From: CBDHGY01 sp965263325 | Lineage (GTDB): Bacteria; Pseudomonadota; Alphaproteobacteria; Caulobacterales; Hyphomonadaceae | Assembly: GCA_965263325.1 (NCBI GenBank) | Contig: CBDHGY010000002.1 | Coordinates: forward strand, 1,984,001 to 2,048,000 | Length of the DNA: 64,000 nucleotides | Reading direction: 5' to 3' | Part shown: piece after piece, positions 43,813 through 52,286 of the stretch | How positions within the stretch are numbered: position 1 is the first letter of the stretch | How the letters are laid out: each line of letters opens with the position of its first letter | The notes under the pieces: model-generated | What the model saw: the letters and a program-made list of their open reading frames with translations, nothing else | Told to the model about the DNA's origin: nothing | The model's database searches: none | Made by a program: the position numbers and the translations under genes

Positions 43813-46635
43813 ATGGTGATGACAGCAGAAATTGGCGACTGGGGTGAGGTGTTCGGCACCACAATTATTGGCATCCATCAGGTGCTTCTGGAAGATGGGC
43901 GCGTGCTTTATTGGGGCGGTGATGGAAATGGGAACGCATTCTCCAATACGCAAAAATACGGCATATTCGATCCATCAACAGGCGAGCACGAAATCCTTGA
44001 AGCCGCACATGTCGTGCGCATGTTTTGCGGGGCAGGTGTTGTCATCCCCGGCACAGATCAAGTTCTCATCGCAGGCGGCAATGGCAGCGGGGCAGCCAAT
44101 GGCCAATACTTTGATCTTTCAGATACATCCCTGACACTCGATTCCGCTTACGAACTCGGCGGAGGCAGGTTCTATCCGACAACTGTTTCGCTCTCGACGG
44201 GTCAAATCGTGATCCTGGGCGGTAATGGAGACATTCGAGCGACCCCCGAAATCTTCACCCTTGGAGAGGGCTGGCGTCCGCTGGATGGCGCAACCGACGC
44301 CGATCTTGGCAATAGCTGGTGGTATCCGCGCAGCTGGGTCACGGAAAACGGAAACATCCTCTATATCGCGGTAAATGCCGGCAACCAAAACGCCAACATT
44401 GCCCTATCGGAAAACCTGGAAATCAGATTGCTCGACCCTTCAGGCGATGGATCGACAACCCAGATTGGTACCGTTCCTTTCGATATGGATGTCGCGTCCG
44501 GCGCGGTCATGTATGACGTCGGCAAAATCGTCATGATGGATGCGTACGGCGATCTTTGGTACATGGATATAAATGGCGAAACGCCAACATTTACATTCGC
44601 CTACGATTTCGCAACCGATCGCAATAATGGCGATATGACGGTGCTTCCCGATGGCCGTATCCTCATCAATGGCGGCACGACTACGGGCAATTCGCAAGAT
44701 CCTGCAAATGCGATTTTCCAATCTGTGATCTTTGATCCCTTCACAGGCAACGCAACCGAAGTCGACTCTGAAGATGTTATGCGCCTCTATCATTCATCGA
44801 CGATGCTGCTCACGGATGGAACATTGCTATCGATGGGCGGCGGCGGGCTAAACGGCACGCTCGATTTCATGGACGCTCAGATTTATCGGCCGGACTACCT
44901 ATTTAACGAAGACGGAACACCAGCCGACCGGCCGGAAATCCTGTCTGCACCGACAGATGTGGTTCCAGGTGACACATTCGTTATCGAGGTTGACGATGCA
45001 TCCGCCATCGCGCGCATGTCTTTTGTAAAAACCGGAGCTGTGACCCACTCGGTAAATATGGAAGCGGGCCGTATGGATCTCGCATTCACTGTACTGTCGA
45101 ACAATTTGATCGAAGTTACACTTCCTGAAAATGCGAACATTGTCGGCGCTGGAAACTGGATGCTGTTTGCGATCAATGGCGACGGGGTACCGTCCATCGC
45201 ACCGATCATGACAGTTCTGCCAACGCAGCCAGCTCATACAGATCCTGGCGGTGCTCCATCGCTCCTCGCTGAGTATTTTACGATCTCGAGCTCAACGACA
45301 ACACTCGACACAATCGACTTTGACGCGACACCAATCGCTACGGAACTGGTTGATTCAATTAATGAAAACGGCACCTTCTTCCCGGGCGGCCCAGCTGATG
45401 ATTTTGCAGCCCGGTATTCAGGCGAGTTCGAAACGACAGATGCGGGCGCGTTCACGTTCTTCCTGTCATCAGATGATGGGTCGCGGTTGTTCATCAATGG
45501 TCAGGAAGTCATCGACAATGATGGATTGCACGGCGTGGTCGAACTTCAGGCGACAATAAATCTATCTGCGGGTACGCATACAATTGAGGTGATCTACTTC
45601 GAACGCGGCGGCGGCTCAGTTCTGGATCTCGATTGGTCCGGTCCAGGCTTTTCTCGCACCCAAATGGCTTTTGAGGGCGATCCTCTGCCGCCGGGCAACA
45701 ACATCATCAATGGTACGAGCGGCGATGAAGTCTTCGCCGGTACAGATGTTGACGACACAATCAATGGCAATGGCGGCAACGACGTGTTCCGTGGGTCGCT
45801 CGGCGATGATGAGATGATCGGGAGTGCAGAAGCTTACGACGAGCTTAGCCTTGCAGGCGCCCCAGACGATTACACGTTCAGCGACAATGGCGACGGTACA
45901 ATCACTTTGACCGGTGATCTTGTCGGCACTGATACGCTTACAAACATCGATGGTGTTTGGTTCCGCGGGTCCAAGCAGTGGTTTAATATACAGGAACTGC
46001 TGACATCTAACGGAACGATAGAAGGCACATCGGGAGATGATGTGTTGTTCGGAACAGATGCTGCCGAGATCATGAATGGCAATGGCGGCAGTGACGTTTT
46101 CCGCGGGTCACTGGGTGATGACACAATCAACGGCAATGAAGGCTCATATGATGAGCTCAGCCTTGCTGGTTCCGCGGCCGACTACACATTTACCGGCAAT
46201 GGCGATGGAACGATCACCGTGAGCGGTGACTTGGTTGGCACAGACACATTGACCTCAATTGAAGGTGTCTGGTTCCGCGGTGCACAGGATTGGTCGAACA
46301 TCCTTGATCTCCTCGAGACCGAAAGCGGTTTGATCGAGGGCACATCCGGAAATGACGTTCTCTTCGGCAGTGACGGCGAGGACACGATGATCGGCAATGG
46401 TGGCCGAGATGTATTCAGAGGTTCACTCGGCAATGACACGATTATCGGAAACGCTGGCGAGTATGATGAGCTAAGCCTTTCCGGTTCTGCAGCAGATTAC
46501 ACGTTTATCGACAATGGCGACGGAACGGTCACTGTGACGGGCGATGCGATTGGCACAGACACGCTCACCGATGTTGACGGTGTCTGGTTCCGTGGGTCAC
46601 AGCAATGGTCGTCCATTGTGGACTTGTTTGAATAA
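43813..46635 (+). CDS. Copper radical oxidase (galactose/glyoxal oxidase-like, AA5) with PA14 and RTX-like repeats
   Basis: A 940-residue secreted-type enzyme. Residues about 15-360: kelch-type propeller; about 370-470: DUF1929 immunoglobulin-like domain. All copper and cofactor residues of galactose oxidase are matched: Cys72 in MFCGAG and Tyr121 in GRFYPTT (thioether pair), Tyr326-His327 in RLYHSS, and His412 in VTHSVN. Residues about 483-615: PA14 sugar-binding-like domain. Residues 632-940: three calcium-binding-like repeats. There is no N-terminal signal, which with the C-terminal repeats suggests type I secretion; no exporter genes are adjacent. It would oxidise alcohols or aldehydes and release hydrogen peroxide. 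Start may be ATG 43813 or 43819. Confidence 0.87.
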   Translation: MVMTAEIGDWGEVFGTTIIGIHQVLLEDGRVLYWGGDGNGNAFSNTQKYGIFDPSTGEHEILEAAHVVRMFCGAGVVIPGTDQVLIAGGNGSGAANGQYFDLSDTSLTLDSAYELGGGRFYPTTVSLSTGQIVILGGNGDIRATPEIFTLGEGWRPLDGATDADLGNSWWYPRSWVTENGNILYIAVNAGNQNANIALSENLEIRLLDPSGDGSTTQIGTVPFDMDVASGAVMYDVGKIVMMDAYGDLWYMDINGETPTFTFAYDFATDRNNGDMTVLPDGRILINGGTTTGNSQDPANAIFQSVIFDPFTGNATEVDSEDVMRLYHSSTMLLTDGTLLSMGGGGLNGTLDFMDAQIYRPDYLFNEDGTPADRPEILSAPTDVVPGDTFVIEVDDASAIARMSFVKTGAVTHSVNMEAGRMDLAFTVLSNNLIEVTLPENANIVGAGNWMLFAINGDGVPSIAPIMTVLPTQPAHTDPGGAPSLLAEYFTISSSTTTLDTIDFDATPIATELVDSINENGTFFPGGPADDFAARYSGEFETTDAGAFTFFLSSDDGSRLFINGQEVIDNDGLHGVVELQATINLSAGTHTIEVIYFERGGGSVLDLDWSGPGFSRTQMAFEGDPLPPGNNIINGTSGDEVFAGTDVDDTINGNGGNDVFRGSLGDDEMIGSAEAYDELSLAGAPDDYTFSDNGDGTITLTGDLVGTDTLTNIDGVWFRGSKQWFNIQELLTSNGTIEGTSGDDVLFGTDAAEIMNGNGGSDVFRGSLGDDTINGNEGSYDELSLAGSAADYTFTGNGDGTITVSGDLVGTDTLTSIEGVWFRGAQDWSNILDLLETESGLIEGTSGNDVLFGSDGEDTMIGNGGRDVFRGSLGNDTIIGNAGEYDELSLSGSAADYTFIDNGDGTVTVTGDAIGTDTLTDVDGVWFRGSQQWSSIVDLFE
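45706..46632 (+). repeat. Three tandem ~312-bp coding repeats in the AA5 oxidase
   Basis: Units start at 45706, 46018 and 46333 (312, 315 and 300 bases). Each encodes INGTSGDE / IEGTSGDD, NGNGGxDVFRGSLGDD, YDELSLAGxxxDYTF, NGDGTIT, GTDTLT and a closing GVWFRG. They are diverged copies, each with a hemolysin-type nonapeptide pattern rich in Gly and Asp. Confidence 0.88.
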
Positions 46636-46680
46636 ACCGAAAGTAGGCTGCTTTCACCCTTTGTGCTAAGGGCTCGCATC

Positions 46681-46953
46681 ATGAGCGATGCAATTGGCCC
46701 GGGTGATCTTGTTCTGTGCGTGGATGCTTCGCCGAACCACGTCACGGGCGAGCCTGTGCCGCTGGTCTCGGGTGAGACATACATCGTCGCAGCCATCTAT
46801 CCCTTTATGTGCCCCTGCCGGAAAGGCGACGCGCTCCTAGATGTCGGCGTAGATTTCGCCTGGTGTCAATCGCGATTCCGAATTCTGCCGAAGCCGAAGG
46901 CCAAGGAAAAACGCCGGCAAGTCGAGAAACCGAAAGAGGTAGAAAAAGTCTGA
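46681..46953 (+). CDS. Small hypothetical protein with CxC motif
   Basis: A 90-residue protein: MSDAIGPGDLVLCVDASPNH, then SGETYIVAAIYPFMCPCRKG, WCQSRFRILPKPKAKEKRR, and a Lys/Glu tail. ATG 46681 has AAGGG 8 bases before it; the frame extends to 46663. Similar short proteins are widespread and uncharacterised in alphaproteobacteria. It looks like a small SH3-like barrel followed by a charged tail; function unknown. Confidence 0.65.
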   Translation: MSDAIGPGDLVLCVDASPNHVTGEPVPLVSGETYIVAAIYPFMCPCRKGDALLDVGVDFAWCQSRFRILPKPKAKEKRRQVEKPKEVEKV

Positions 46954-46987
46954 CGCTTTTCAGCCGATGCCACCGCGAACGGCGTGC

Positions 46988-47461
46988 TTACCAGCTTCCG
47001 ATATTCTCAGCACTCGCCCAAGGCTCTTTTGGTTCAAGCGGCGTTCCGTCCTGCAGAAGCTCAACACTGATCCCATCCGGAGACCGGACAAATGCCATAC
47101 GGCCATCACGCGGCGGCCGATTGATGGTCACCCCCATTGCTGCGAGATGCTCCACAGTCTCGTAGATGTCAGATGTCCGATAAGCGAGATGACCGAAGTT
47201 TCGCCCGCCATCATACCCATCTTCGTCCCAATTGTGCGTGAGTTCGATCATCGGAATATCCGTTGCCGTTGGATTTGGCTCATCACCCATCCCGCCCATA
47301 CGCTCAATGTCTTTCGGCGAAGCCAAAAAGAACAGCGAAAACCGGCCCGCTTCGACATCCACTTTACGAACAAGCTCCAGTCCCAGACCCTCACAATAAA
47401 ACTTCAGCGACGCCTCAGGATCTGAGATCCTGACCATTGTATGCAGGAATTGGACGCTCAT
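46988..47461 (-). CDS. gloA: Lactoylglutathione lyase (glyoxalase I)
   Basis: Converts the methylglyoxal-glutathione hemithioacetal to S-lactoylglutathione. It is 157 residues of the VOC fold with metal ligands at expected places: His in QFLHTMVRI, Glu in MIELTHNWD, His in NFGHLAYRT and Glu in ISVELLQDG. The GGxPhe-like DPEASLKFYCEGLGLELV pattern is typical. Overlaps the upstream membrane-protein gene by 4 bases. Confidence 0.92.
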   Translation of the reverse strand: MSVQFLHTMVRISDPEASLKFYCEGLGLELVRKVDVEAGRFSLFFLASPKDIERMGGMGDEPNPTATDIPMIELTHNWDEDGYDGGRNFGHLAYRTSDIYETVEHLAAMGVTINRPPRDGRMAFVRSPDGISVELLQDGTPLEPKEPWASAENIGSW

Positions 47462-47928
47462 ACTGTGTCTCCATTCAATTTTCGCAGCTGCGCTTTCAAG
47501 CTCGGCGGGGCCGTCTGATAGTAGCGGCGCATTGTGAAAAACAAAATCATGATCACAACACCCATCGCGAACAGAAATGTCGAGAAAGTATGGATCATAT
47601 AACCTTCTTCAAAAACACCAGGTTTCCCGGCTGCGGCCCAAAACACATTCCAGATAATGTTAAAAATGCGAACGAGTATGGGCAAAAGCAGAAGCGAGGA
47701 GATCGCCGCCCCCCATCGATATGTCTCCCGCCGCGGGCCTTCCGATTCTATAAAAGCGCTCGAAAACACATCCCGGCTGATCGAGCGCGGCACTTCACCA
47801 GAGGCTAACCGTTCCTCATAGACCGTGTCGGCAAGGTCTGGCATTTCTTTCCATCGCAGATACAGCCATACGCCCCAGGCGATCAGCGCCAATAATGCCG
47901 AGCCATAAACGGTCCAGAACCACCACAT
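47458..47928 (-). CDS. Hypothetical inner-membrane protein
   Basis: A 156-residue protein with three predicted membrane helices: about 3-24 (WFWTVYGSALLALIAWGVWL), 72-97 (AAISSLLLLPILVRIFNIIW) and 110-131 (TFSTFLFAMGVVIMILFFTM). No recognised family. Coupled to gloA by a 4-base overlap, so they are probably co-expressed. Confidence 0.75.
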   Translation of the reverse strand: MWWFWTVYGSALLALIAWGVWLYLRWKEMPDLADTVYEERLASGEVPRSISRDVFSSAFIESEGPRRETYRWGAAISSLLLLPILVRIFNIIWNVFWAAAGKPGVFEEGYMIHTFSTFLFAMGVVIMILFFTMRRYYQTAPPSLKAQLRKLNGDTV

Positions 47929-47944
47929 ACAGTTTCACTCCAAC

Positions 47945-48823
47945 TCACGCCGCATGCACCTTTTCATAGGCAAGCATGGCGCGTTTGCGTTTCACACCCC
48001 AGTGATAGTTATGCAACCTTCCATCGGCTGCAAGGGCTCGGTGACAGGGAATAAACCAACTAATCGGGTTCGCGCCAACGGCCGCGCCAACAGCGCGGGC
48101 TGCTTTCGGGCTACCGGCAGCCTTTGCAAGCGCGCCGTACGTTTCCGTTGTGCCAGGCGGAATTTCGAGAAGAGCCCGCCAGATTTGGCGACGAAACGGC
48201 GTTCCGTAAAGTGCAACCGGAAGCGGATGACCATCGGTGAAAACATCGCGCGCCATTCGCTCAGCGTCGGTATCATCCAAGGTAATGGTGGCTTTCGGAT
48301 AGCGTGCAGCAAGATCCGCAAACGCTTCTTCTTCTGCGCGGCCCTGATGTTCGAACCCGGTTCGCTCCGGAGCGTTGTCATCAATAAACCCAAGTGCGAT
48401 CAGTCCTCTCGGTCCGATGAGCCAAGCTCCAAGACCGAAGGGCGTCGGCGCGCGGCCGAGCGTGAGCTGCGCACCTTTACCACCCGCTTTTGCCTCGCCA
48501 GGACTGAGGCCCTCATGCGCGATAAATAAATCATGTAGCCGGCCCGGCCCGGAAAGACCGGTTTCGTAAGCTGTATCCAGGACACTCGCCCCCTCACGCA
48601 GCAAATCTCCAGCCGCACCGTGTGCGAGAGCCGCCTGATATTGTTTTGGGCTGAGACCCGCCCAGCGGGTAAACTCACGCTGAAAGTGGTGCGGGCTAAG
48701 ACCCATGGCTTCAGCGCAAGTGGCCAGGTCTGGCCAGCCGCGCCATGTGTCGCCCAGATGCTCTAATGCCTCTGCCATGCGATTGTAAGCAACTGAGCGT
48801 TCAGTGAGGGTAATCGTCGTCAT
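47945..48823 (-). CDS. AraC-type HTH / methylated-DNA-protein-cysteine methyltransferase (Ada-like)
   Basis: A 292-residue protein. An AraC-like helix-turn-helix (about 25-100; CAEAMGLSPHHFQREFTRWA, GLSPKQYQAA) precedes an O6-alkylguanine-DNA alkyltransferase domain with acceptor Cys in WFIPCHRALAADG and GTTETYGALAKA. It repairs alkylated guanine and may activate its own repair genes. The N-terminal Ada phosphotriester domain is absent. ATG 48823 is chosen; the frame extends to 48892 across the ArsR operator. Divergent from arsR. Confidence 0.9.
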   Translation of the reverse strand: MTTITLTERSVAYNRMAEALEHLGDTWRGWPDLATCAEAMGLSPHHFQREFTRWAGLSPKQYQAALAHGAAGDLLREGASVLDTAYETGLSGPGRLHDLFIAHEGLSPGEAKAGGKGAQLTLGRAPTPFGLGAWLIGPRGLIALGFIDDNAPERTGFEHQGRAEEEAFADLAARYPKATITLDDTDAERMARDVFTDGHPLPVALYGTPFRRQIWRALLEIPPGTTETYGALAKAAGSPKAARAVGAAVGANPISWFIPCHRALAADGRLHNYHWGVKRKRAMLAYEKVHAA

Positions 48824-48878
48824 GCGTGCCAAGGTAAGGGAACGCCAGTATACTCGCCACCCGTTTCTTGCGGAGCAA

Positions 48879-48906
48879 TTGACATGCAACACAATTGTTG
48901 CATATT
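48879..48906 (+). promoter_or_regulatory. ArsR promoter with embedded palindromic operator
   Basis: TTGACA (48879-48884), 16-base spacer, CATATT (48901-48906). The spacer is filled by the inverted repeat TGCAACACAATTGTTGCA (48885-48902; 7-bp arms, 4-base centre), a likely ArsR-family operator that would block polymerase. Start of transcription would fall at or next to ATG 48913, so the mRNA may be leaderless. Confidence 0.65.
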
Positions 48907-48912
48907 GCCGTC

Positions 48913-49227
48913 ATGGGATTTCCACATGATCCGCAACTCGCCACGATTTTCCGCGCGCTCTCGGACGATACGCGCATATTGATCCTCGACGAACTGCGAA
49001 AGCGAAATGATCAAAGCTTGTTCGAAGTATGCTTTCGCATTGTCGATGTTCATAACATTACGCTCAGCCGGCAAGCGATTTCGCGGCATTTGAACACGCT
49101 GGAAGATGCTGGACTGATTGAAACGAGCTGGAACGGCCGCACTAAGGTTCATTCGCTCACGGCGCGATCCCTTCAAGACACTGTCGCAGACTGGCTACGG
49201 CCCTTTTTTCACGGAGAAGACTTATGA
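48913..49227 (+). CDS. ArsR-family transcriptional repressor
   Basis: A 104-residue winged-helix regulator: PQLATIFRALSDDTRILILD, LSRQAISRHLNTLEDAGLIE as recognition helix, NGRTKVHSLTARSLQDTV wing. The frame runs to TTG 48895, but that start would lie inside the operator; ATG 48913 is preferred although no Shine-Dalgarno is seen, in line with a leaderless message. Overlaps the VOC gene by 4 bases (ATGA). Probably represses this operon and possibly the divergent Ada-like gene. No metal-binding Cys pair typical of arsenic sensors is evident. Confidence 0.87.
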   Translation: MGFPHDPQLATIFRALSDDTRILILDELRKRNDQSLFEVCFRIVDVHNITLSRQAISRHLNTLEDAGLIETSWNGRTKVHSLTARSLQDTVADWLRPFFHGEDL

Positions 49228-49613
49228 GAATGTACATCAAAGGTATGATGGTCGACGACCAAACGAAAGCGCTCGACTTCTACACAAACGTATTGGGCTT
49301 CGTGGAGAAGCATAATATCCCGATGGGTGAGCATGCCTGGATTACGGTAGAATCTCCGGAAGAGCCAGGCGGCGTGGAACTCAGCCTCGAACCAAATGGG
49401 CATCCAGCCTCAAAAGTGTTTCAGGAAGCGCTCATGCAGGACGGTATTCCGTGGACAGCGTTTCGGGTCGACAGCGTTGACGAAGAACACAAACGCCTCA
49501 CTGAAAAAGGGGTCGAGTTCACGGTGCCGCCCACCGATGCCGGGCCATCACGCATTGCAGTGTTCAACGACACCTGTGGGAACCTGATTCAGATTATTGA
49601 GCTGGCGGACTAA
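49224..49613 (+). CDS. VOC family (glyoxalase/bleomycin-resistance-like) protein
   Basis: A 129-residue protein of the vicinal oxygen chelate fold: MYIKGMMVDDQTKALDFYTN, VLGF, HAWITVESPE, GVEFTVPPTDAG and the final FNDTCGNLIQIIEL with metal-type Glu. ArsR-VOC pairs are common and usually handle toxic small molecules. Translationally coupled to arsR. Its stop overlaps the end of xerC by 4 bases. Confidence 0.88.
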   Translation: MRMYIKGMMVDDQTKALDFYTNVLGFVEKHNIPMGEHAWITVESPEEPGGVELSLEPNGHPASKVFQEALMQDGIPWTAFRVDSVDEEHKRLTEKGVEFTVPPTDAGPSRIAVFNDTCGNLIQIIELAD

Positions 49614-50506
49614 CCCCGCGGATGCGCTTCTGCATGCACTTTACGCAGGCGCGCACTATCAACGCCTGTGTAAACTTGAGTTGTCGATAGAGACGCGTGG
49701 CCAAGCAAGGTTTGAATCGCGCGAAGATCTGCGCCCTCGGCCAGCAAGTGAGTTGCAAAGGCGTGGCGAAGCGCATGCGGCGTTGCCGTATCCGGTAATC
49801 CTAATGCACCCCGCAGTTGTTGGACAGCGCGCTGCACTATTCGTGGATTGAGCGGGCCACCTTTCACACCTCTGAACAAGGCATTTGAGCGCGTCAGCAC
49901 AAATGGGCAGATATCTGCATAGGCATTGAGTGCGTCGCGCACTGCCGGGATGAGCGGAACGATGCGGACTTTTCCGCCCTTGCCCTTTACCCGCAATCGC
50001 TCGGGCGCTGGTAGGTCTCCGCCCGTCAAAGCCAATGCCTCTGATATTCGCAGTCCGGCACCGTAAAGAAGCGACAACACGGCTGCATCGCGCGCGCCGA
50101 TCCAGGTTTCGTCCGGCAATTGTTCTGCGGACTCAATCATATCCTTCGCCGCCGGCACAGAGACCGGGCGCGGCAATCGCTGTGGGCGCGACGGACCTTG
50201 GAGATAGCCCACTTCTGCGTTTGGCAACCCGTGAGCACGGTCGAGCCAGCGATACAGCGCCTTGATGGACGAAAGGAGCCGCGCAATTGATGCATCTGAT
50301 AAGCCTTCATTGCGACGCGCTGCAAGAAACGCGCGGATATCCCTCGCTTTCAAACCAGCAAGATGTTTTGGGCTCGGCACTTGTCCGGTATGGCCGGTCA
50401 CAAAACCAATAAAACCCGCTAGGTCGCTGCCATAGGCATCCACCGTGCGGCCGGCCATTCGCCGCTCTGCCGATATGTGGCGTAAGAAGGCAGGGAGAAC
50501 ATCCAT
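49610..50506 (-). CDS. xerC: Tyrosine recombinase XerC
   Basis: Site-specific recombinase that resolves chromosome dimers at dif with XerD. About 298 residues from ATG 50506 (MDVLPAFLRHISAERRMAGR); a longer frame to 50566 exists and the start is uncertain. Core SAM-like domain, then catalytic residues: Arg in YGAGLRISEALAL, Lys in VKGKGGKVRIVPL, HxxR in TPHALRHAFATHLL, His in LLGHASLSTTQVY and nucleophile Tyr. No mobile-element genes flank it, so housekeeping XerC is the best reading; XerD is possible. Confidence 0.87.
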   Translation of the reverse strand: MDVLPAFLRHISAERRMAGRTVDAYGSDLAGFIGFVTGHTGQVPSPKHLAGLKARDIRAFLAARRNEGLSDASIARLLSSIKALYRWLDRAHGLPNAEVGYLQGPSRPQRLPRPVSVPAAKDMIESAEQLPDETWIGARDAAVLSLLYGAGLRISEALALTGGDLPAPERLRVKGKGGKVRIVPLIPAVRDALNAYADICPFVLTRSNALFRGVKGGPLNPRIVQRAVQQLRGALGLPDTATPHALRHAFATHLLAEGADLRAIQTLLGHASLSTTQVYTGVDSARLRKVHAEAHPRG

Positions 50507-50583
50507 ATAAGAAGTATCGGCGTGAGTCGTTAAGCATGAGTTTCCTCTTGTGAAGTTTCGCATCATCGCTCATGTGTGCGCGC

Positions 50584-51480
50584 ATGAGCAGACGCATTGA
50601 TATTGTCGAAGTTGGCCCGCGCGACGGATTGCAAAATGATCCGGGAGAATTGTCGCTGGACCAAAAACTGGAGTTCATTTCGAGGCTCGAAGACGCAGGC
50701 GTGAAACGTATGGAGTCCGGTAGTTTTGTCTCTCCGCGCGCTGTGCCGAAAATGGCTGATAGCGCGCAGGTCTTCGCTGGCGTTGACCGCAGCAGAAATA
50801 CGCGGCACATCGCGCTCGCCCTCAATGAAAAAGGCGTGCGCCGCGCAATTGATGCAAAGGCAGATGAAATCAACTTCGTGCTTGTGGCTGGTGTGGGGTT
50901 TGGTGAAAAAAACCAACGCATGACCCCGCAACAAAGCGCTGACGCGCTCGCCGAATGTGCGCCTATTGCCATTGATGCCGGTATTCCGCTCTCGGCAACA
51001 ATCTCAGTTGCATTCGGCGACCCCTACTCTGGCGAGGTTGACCCGGCTGTGGTCGCGAATTTGGCAGCGCAAGCACAGCGCGCGGGTGTCGCCGAAGTTG
51101 CCCTCGGAGACACAATCGGTGTTGCGACACCATGGGACGTCCGCCAACTTATCGATAGCGTTCGAATGGATGCACCTGACGTCTATCTGCGACTACATTT
51201 TCACGACACGCGCGGCGCAGGGCTTGCGAATGTTGCAGCAGCAGTCGAGGCCGGTGTCGATGTGATTGACGCCAGCTGCGGCGGCATTGGCGGTTGCCCC
51301 TTTGCGCCTGCGGCAACGGGTAATGTCGCAACAGAAGACGTGGTTTATATGCTCGAGCGCGCCGGGTTTGAGACAGGGCTAGATCTTGCGAAACTCATCG
51401 AGACAGCAAATTGGCTCGAGACGGTATTAGGACATCCCGTGAGTTCGTCGCTCTCTAAAGCTGGCGGGTTTCCGGGCTAG
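50584..51480 (+). CDS. mvaB: Hydroxymethylglutaryl-CoA lyase
   Basis: Cleaves HMG-CoA to acetyl-CoA and acetoacetate in leucine and ketone-body catabolism. About 298 residues, TIM barrel of the HMGL family: IDIVEVGPRDGLQNDPG, metal-binding HFHDTRG, and catalytic Cys in GGIGGCPFAPAATGNVATED. ATG 50584 fits homologues better than 50572. Divergent from xerC; the stop overlaps the convergent GT2 gene by 4 bases. Confidence 0.94.
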   Translation: MSRRIDIVEVGPRDGLQNDPGELSLDQKLEFISRLEDAGVKRMESGSFVSPRAVPKMADSAQVFAGVDRSRNTRHIALALNEKGVRRAIDAKADEINFVLVAGVGFGEKNQRMTPQQSADALAECAPIAIDAGIPLSATISVAFGDPYSGEVDPAVVANLAAQAQRAGVAEVALGDTIGVATPWDVRQLIDSVRMDAPDVYLRLHFHDTRGAGLANVAAAVEAGVDVIDASCGGIGGCPFAPAATGNVATEDVVYMLERAGFETGLDLAKLIETANWLETVLGHPVSSSLSKAGGFPG

Positions 51481-52286
51481 GATTTCCGGCGCACTCGCCA
51501 CATCATAATCGGCAGGGTGAGTTTCAGTAAAAGTCTTTCCGCGACCCCGCTCGCAAACTTTTCGAAATAGCGCTTCAGTCCATCGGCCTTATGACCCTGC
51601 ACAAACGCCGTTGTTGCCTCAGCGGTTGAGCCATAATGCAGCGCAGCTGCGGCGGGCTGATACAGCACCCTGCCACCGGATGCCCAGACGCGCCGACACA
51701 AATCGAGGTCTTCAACGTGCAGGAAGTAACCCTCGTCAAACTCTCCGATTTTTTGAAATTCGGATTTTTCCATCAGGAAGAAGGCACCTGAAATCGCGTC
51801 CATGTCTATGGGTCCATCCGGTGGTGGTGTGTTTTCAAGCGTCCACCGAGACAGCCCCATCGCCCGCGACAATGTCAGCGTCCGCCGCCGACCCCCGCGT
51901 TGCTCTTTGCCATCAAGTCCAAAAATCTTACCACCGATGAGACAAGGGCGCGGCTGGTTCTTGGCGGCATCCAGCATTGGCGAGACGGACTTCCATCGTA
52001 AAACAGCATCCGGATTGATGAAGAGAAGCCACGGCCCTTTCGCGATACGTGCGCCAAGATTTGCCGCGCGGGCAAATCCTATATTGTCGCCAGACTGTAT
52101 CCGGCGTGCCTTACTCGTGCTTGCGCAGAAATCCTCGATCCATTGCTCGGCATCTGGAGGGTTTCCATTATCAACGACCACGATCTCGGCGATTTCGGGA
52201 TCGGCTGACAAAGCATAGAGACATTCCTTCAGCCGAGGGCCGGTGAAGTAGGTCACGACAATCGCTGAGACTTGAGGCAAACTCAT
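51477..52286 (-). CDS. Glycosyltransferase family 2
   Basis: A 269-residue GT-A transferase: VSAIVVTYFTGPRLKECLYA, EIVVVDNGNPPDAEQ, GFARAANLGARIAKGPWLLF, with DXD-like NPDAVL and the later EDLDLCRRVWASGGRVLY. Resembles rhamnosyltransferases of surface-polysaccharide loci. ATG 52286 overlaps the stop of the O-antigen ligase gene, so they are coupled; the longer frame to 52346 is rejected. Confidence 0.9.
   Translation of the reverse strand: MSLPQVSAIVVTYFTGPRLKECLYALSADPEIAEIVVVDNGNPPDAEQWIEDFCASTSKARRIQSGDNIGFARAANLGARIAKGPWLLFINPDAVLRWKSVSPMLDAAKNQPRPCLIGGKIFGLDGKEQRGGRRRTLTLSRAMGLSRWTLENTPPPDGPIDMDAISGAFFLMEKSEFQKIGEFDEGYFLHVEDLDLCRRVWASGGRVLYQPAAAALHYGSTAEATTAFVQGHKADGLKRYFEKFASGVAERLLLKLTLPIMMWRVRRKS

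Noticed and set aside
45706..46632. Regular ~312-base repeats as a possible CRISPR or satellite array
   Set aside because: They are diverged in-frame coding repeats of the oxidase, far longer than CRISPR repeats and with no spacer pattern.
49610..50506. Tyrosine recombinase as the integrase of a mobile element
   Set aside because: No attachment repeats, tRNA border or phage/ICE genes are nearby; length and motifs fit housekeeping XerC.
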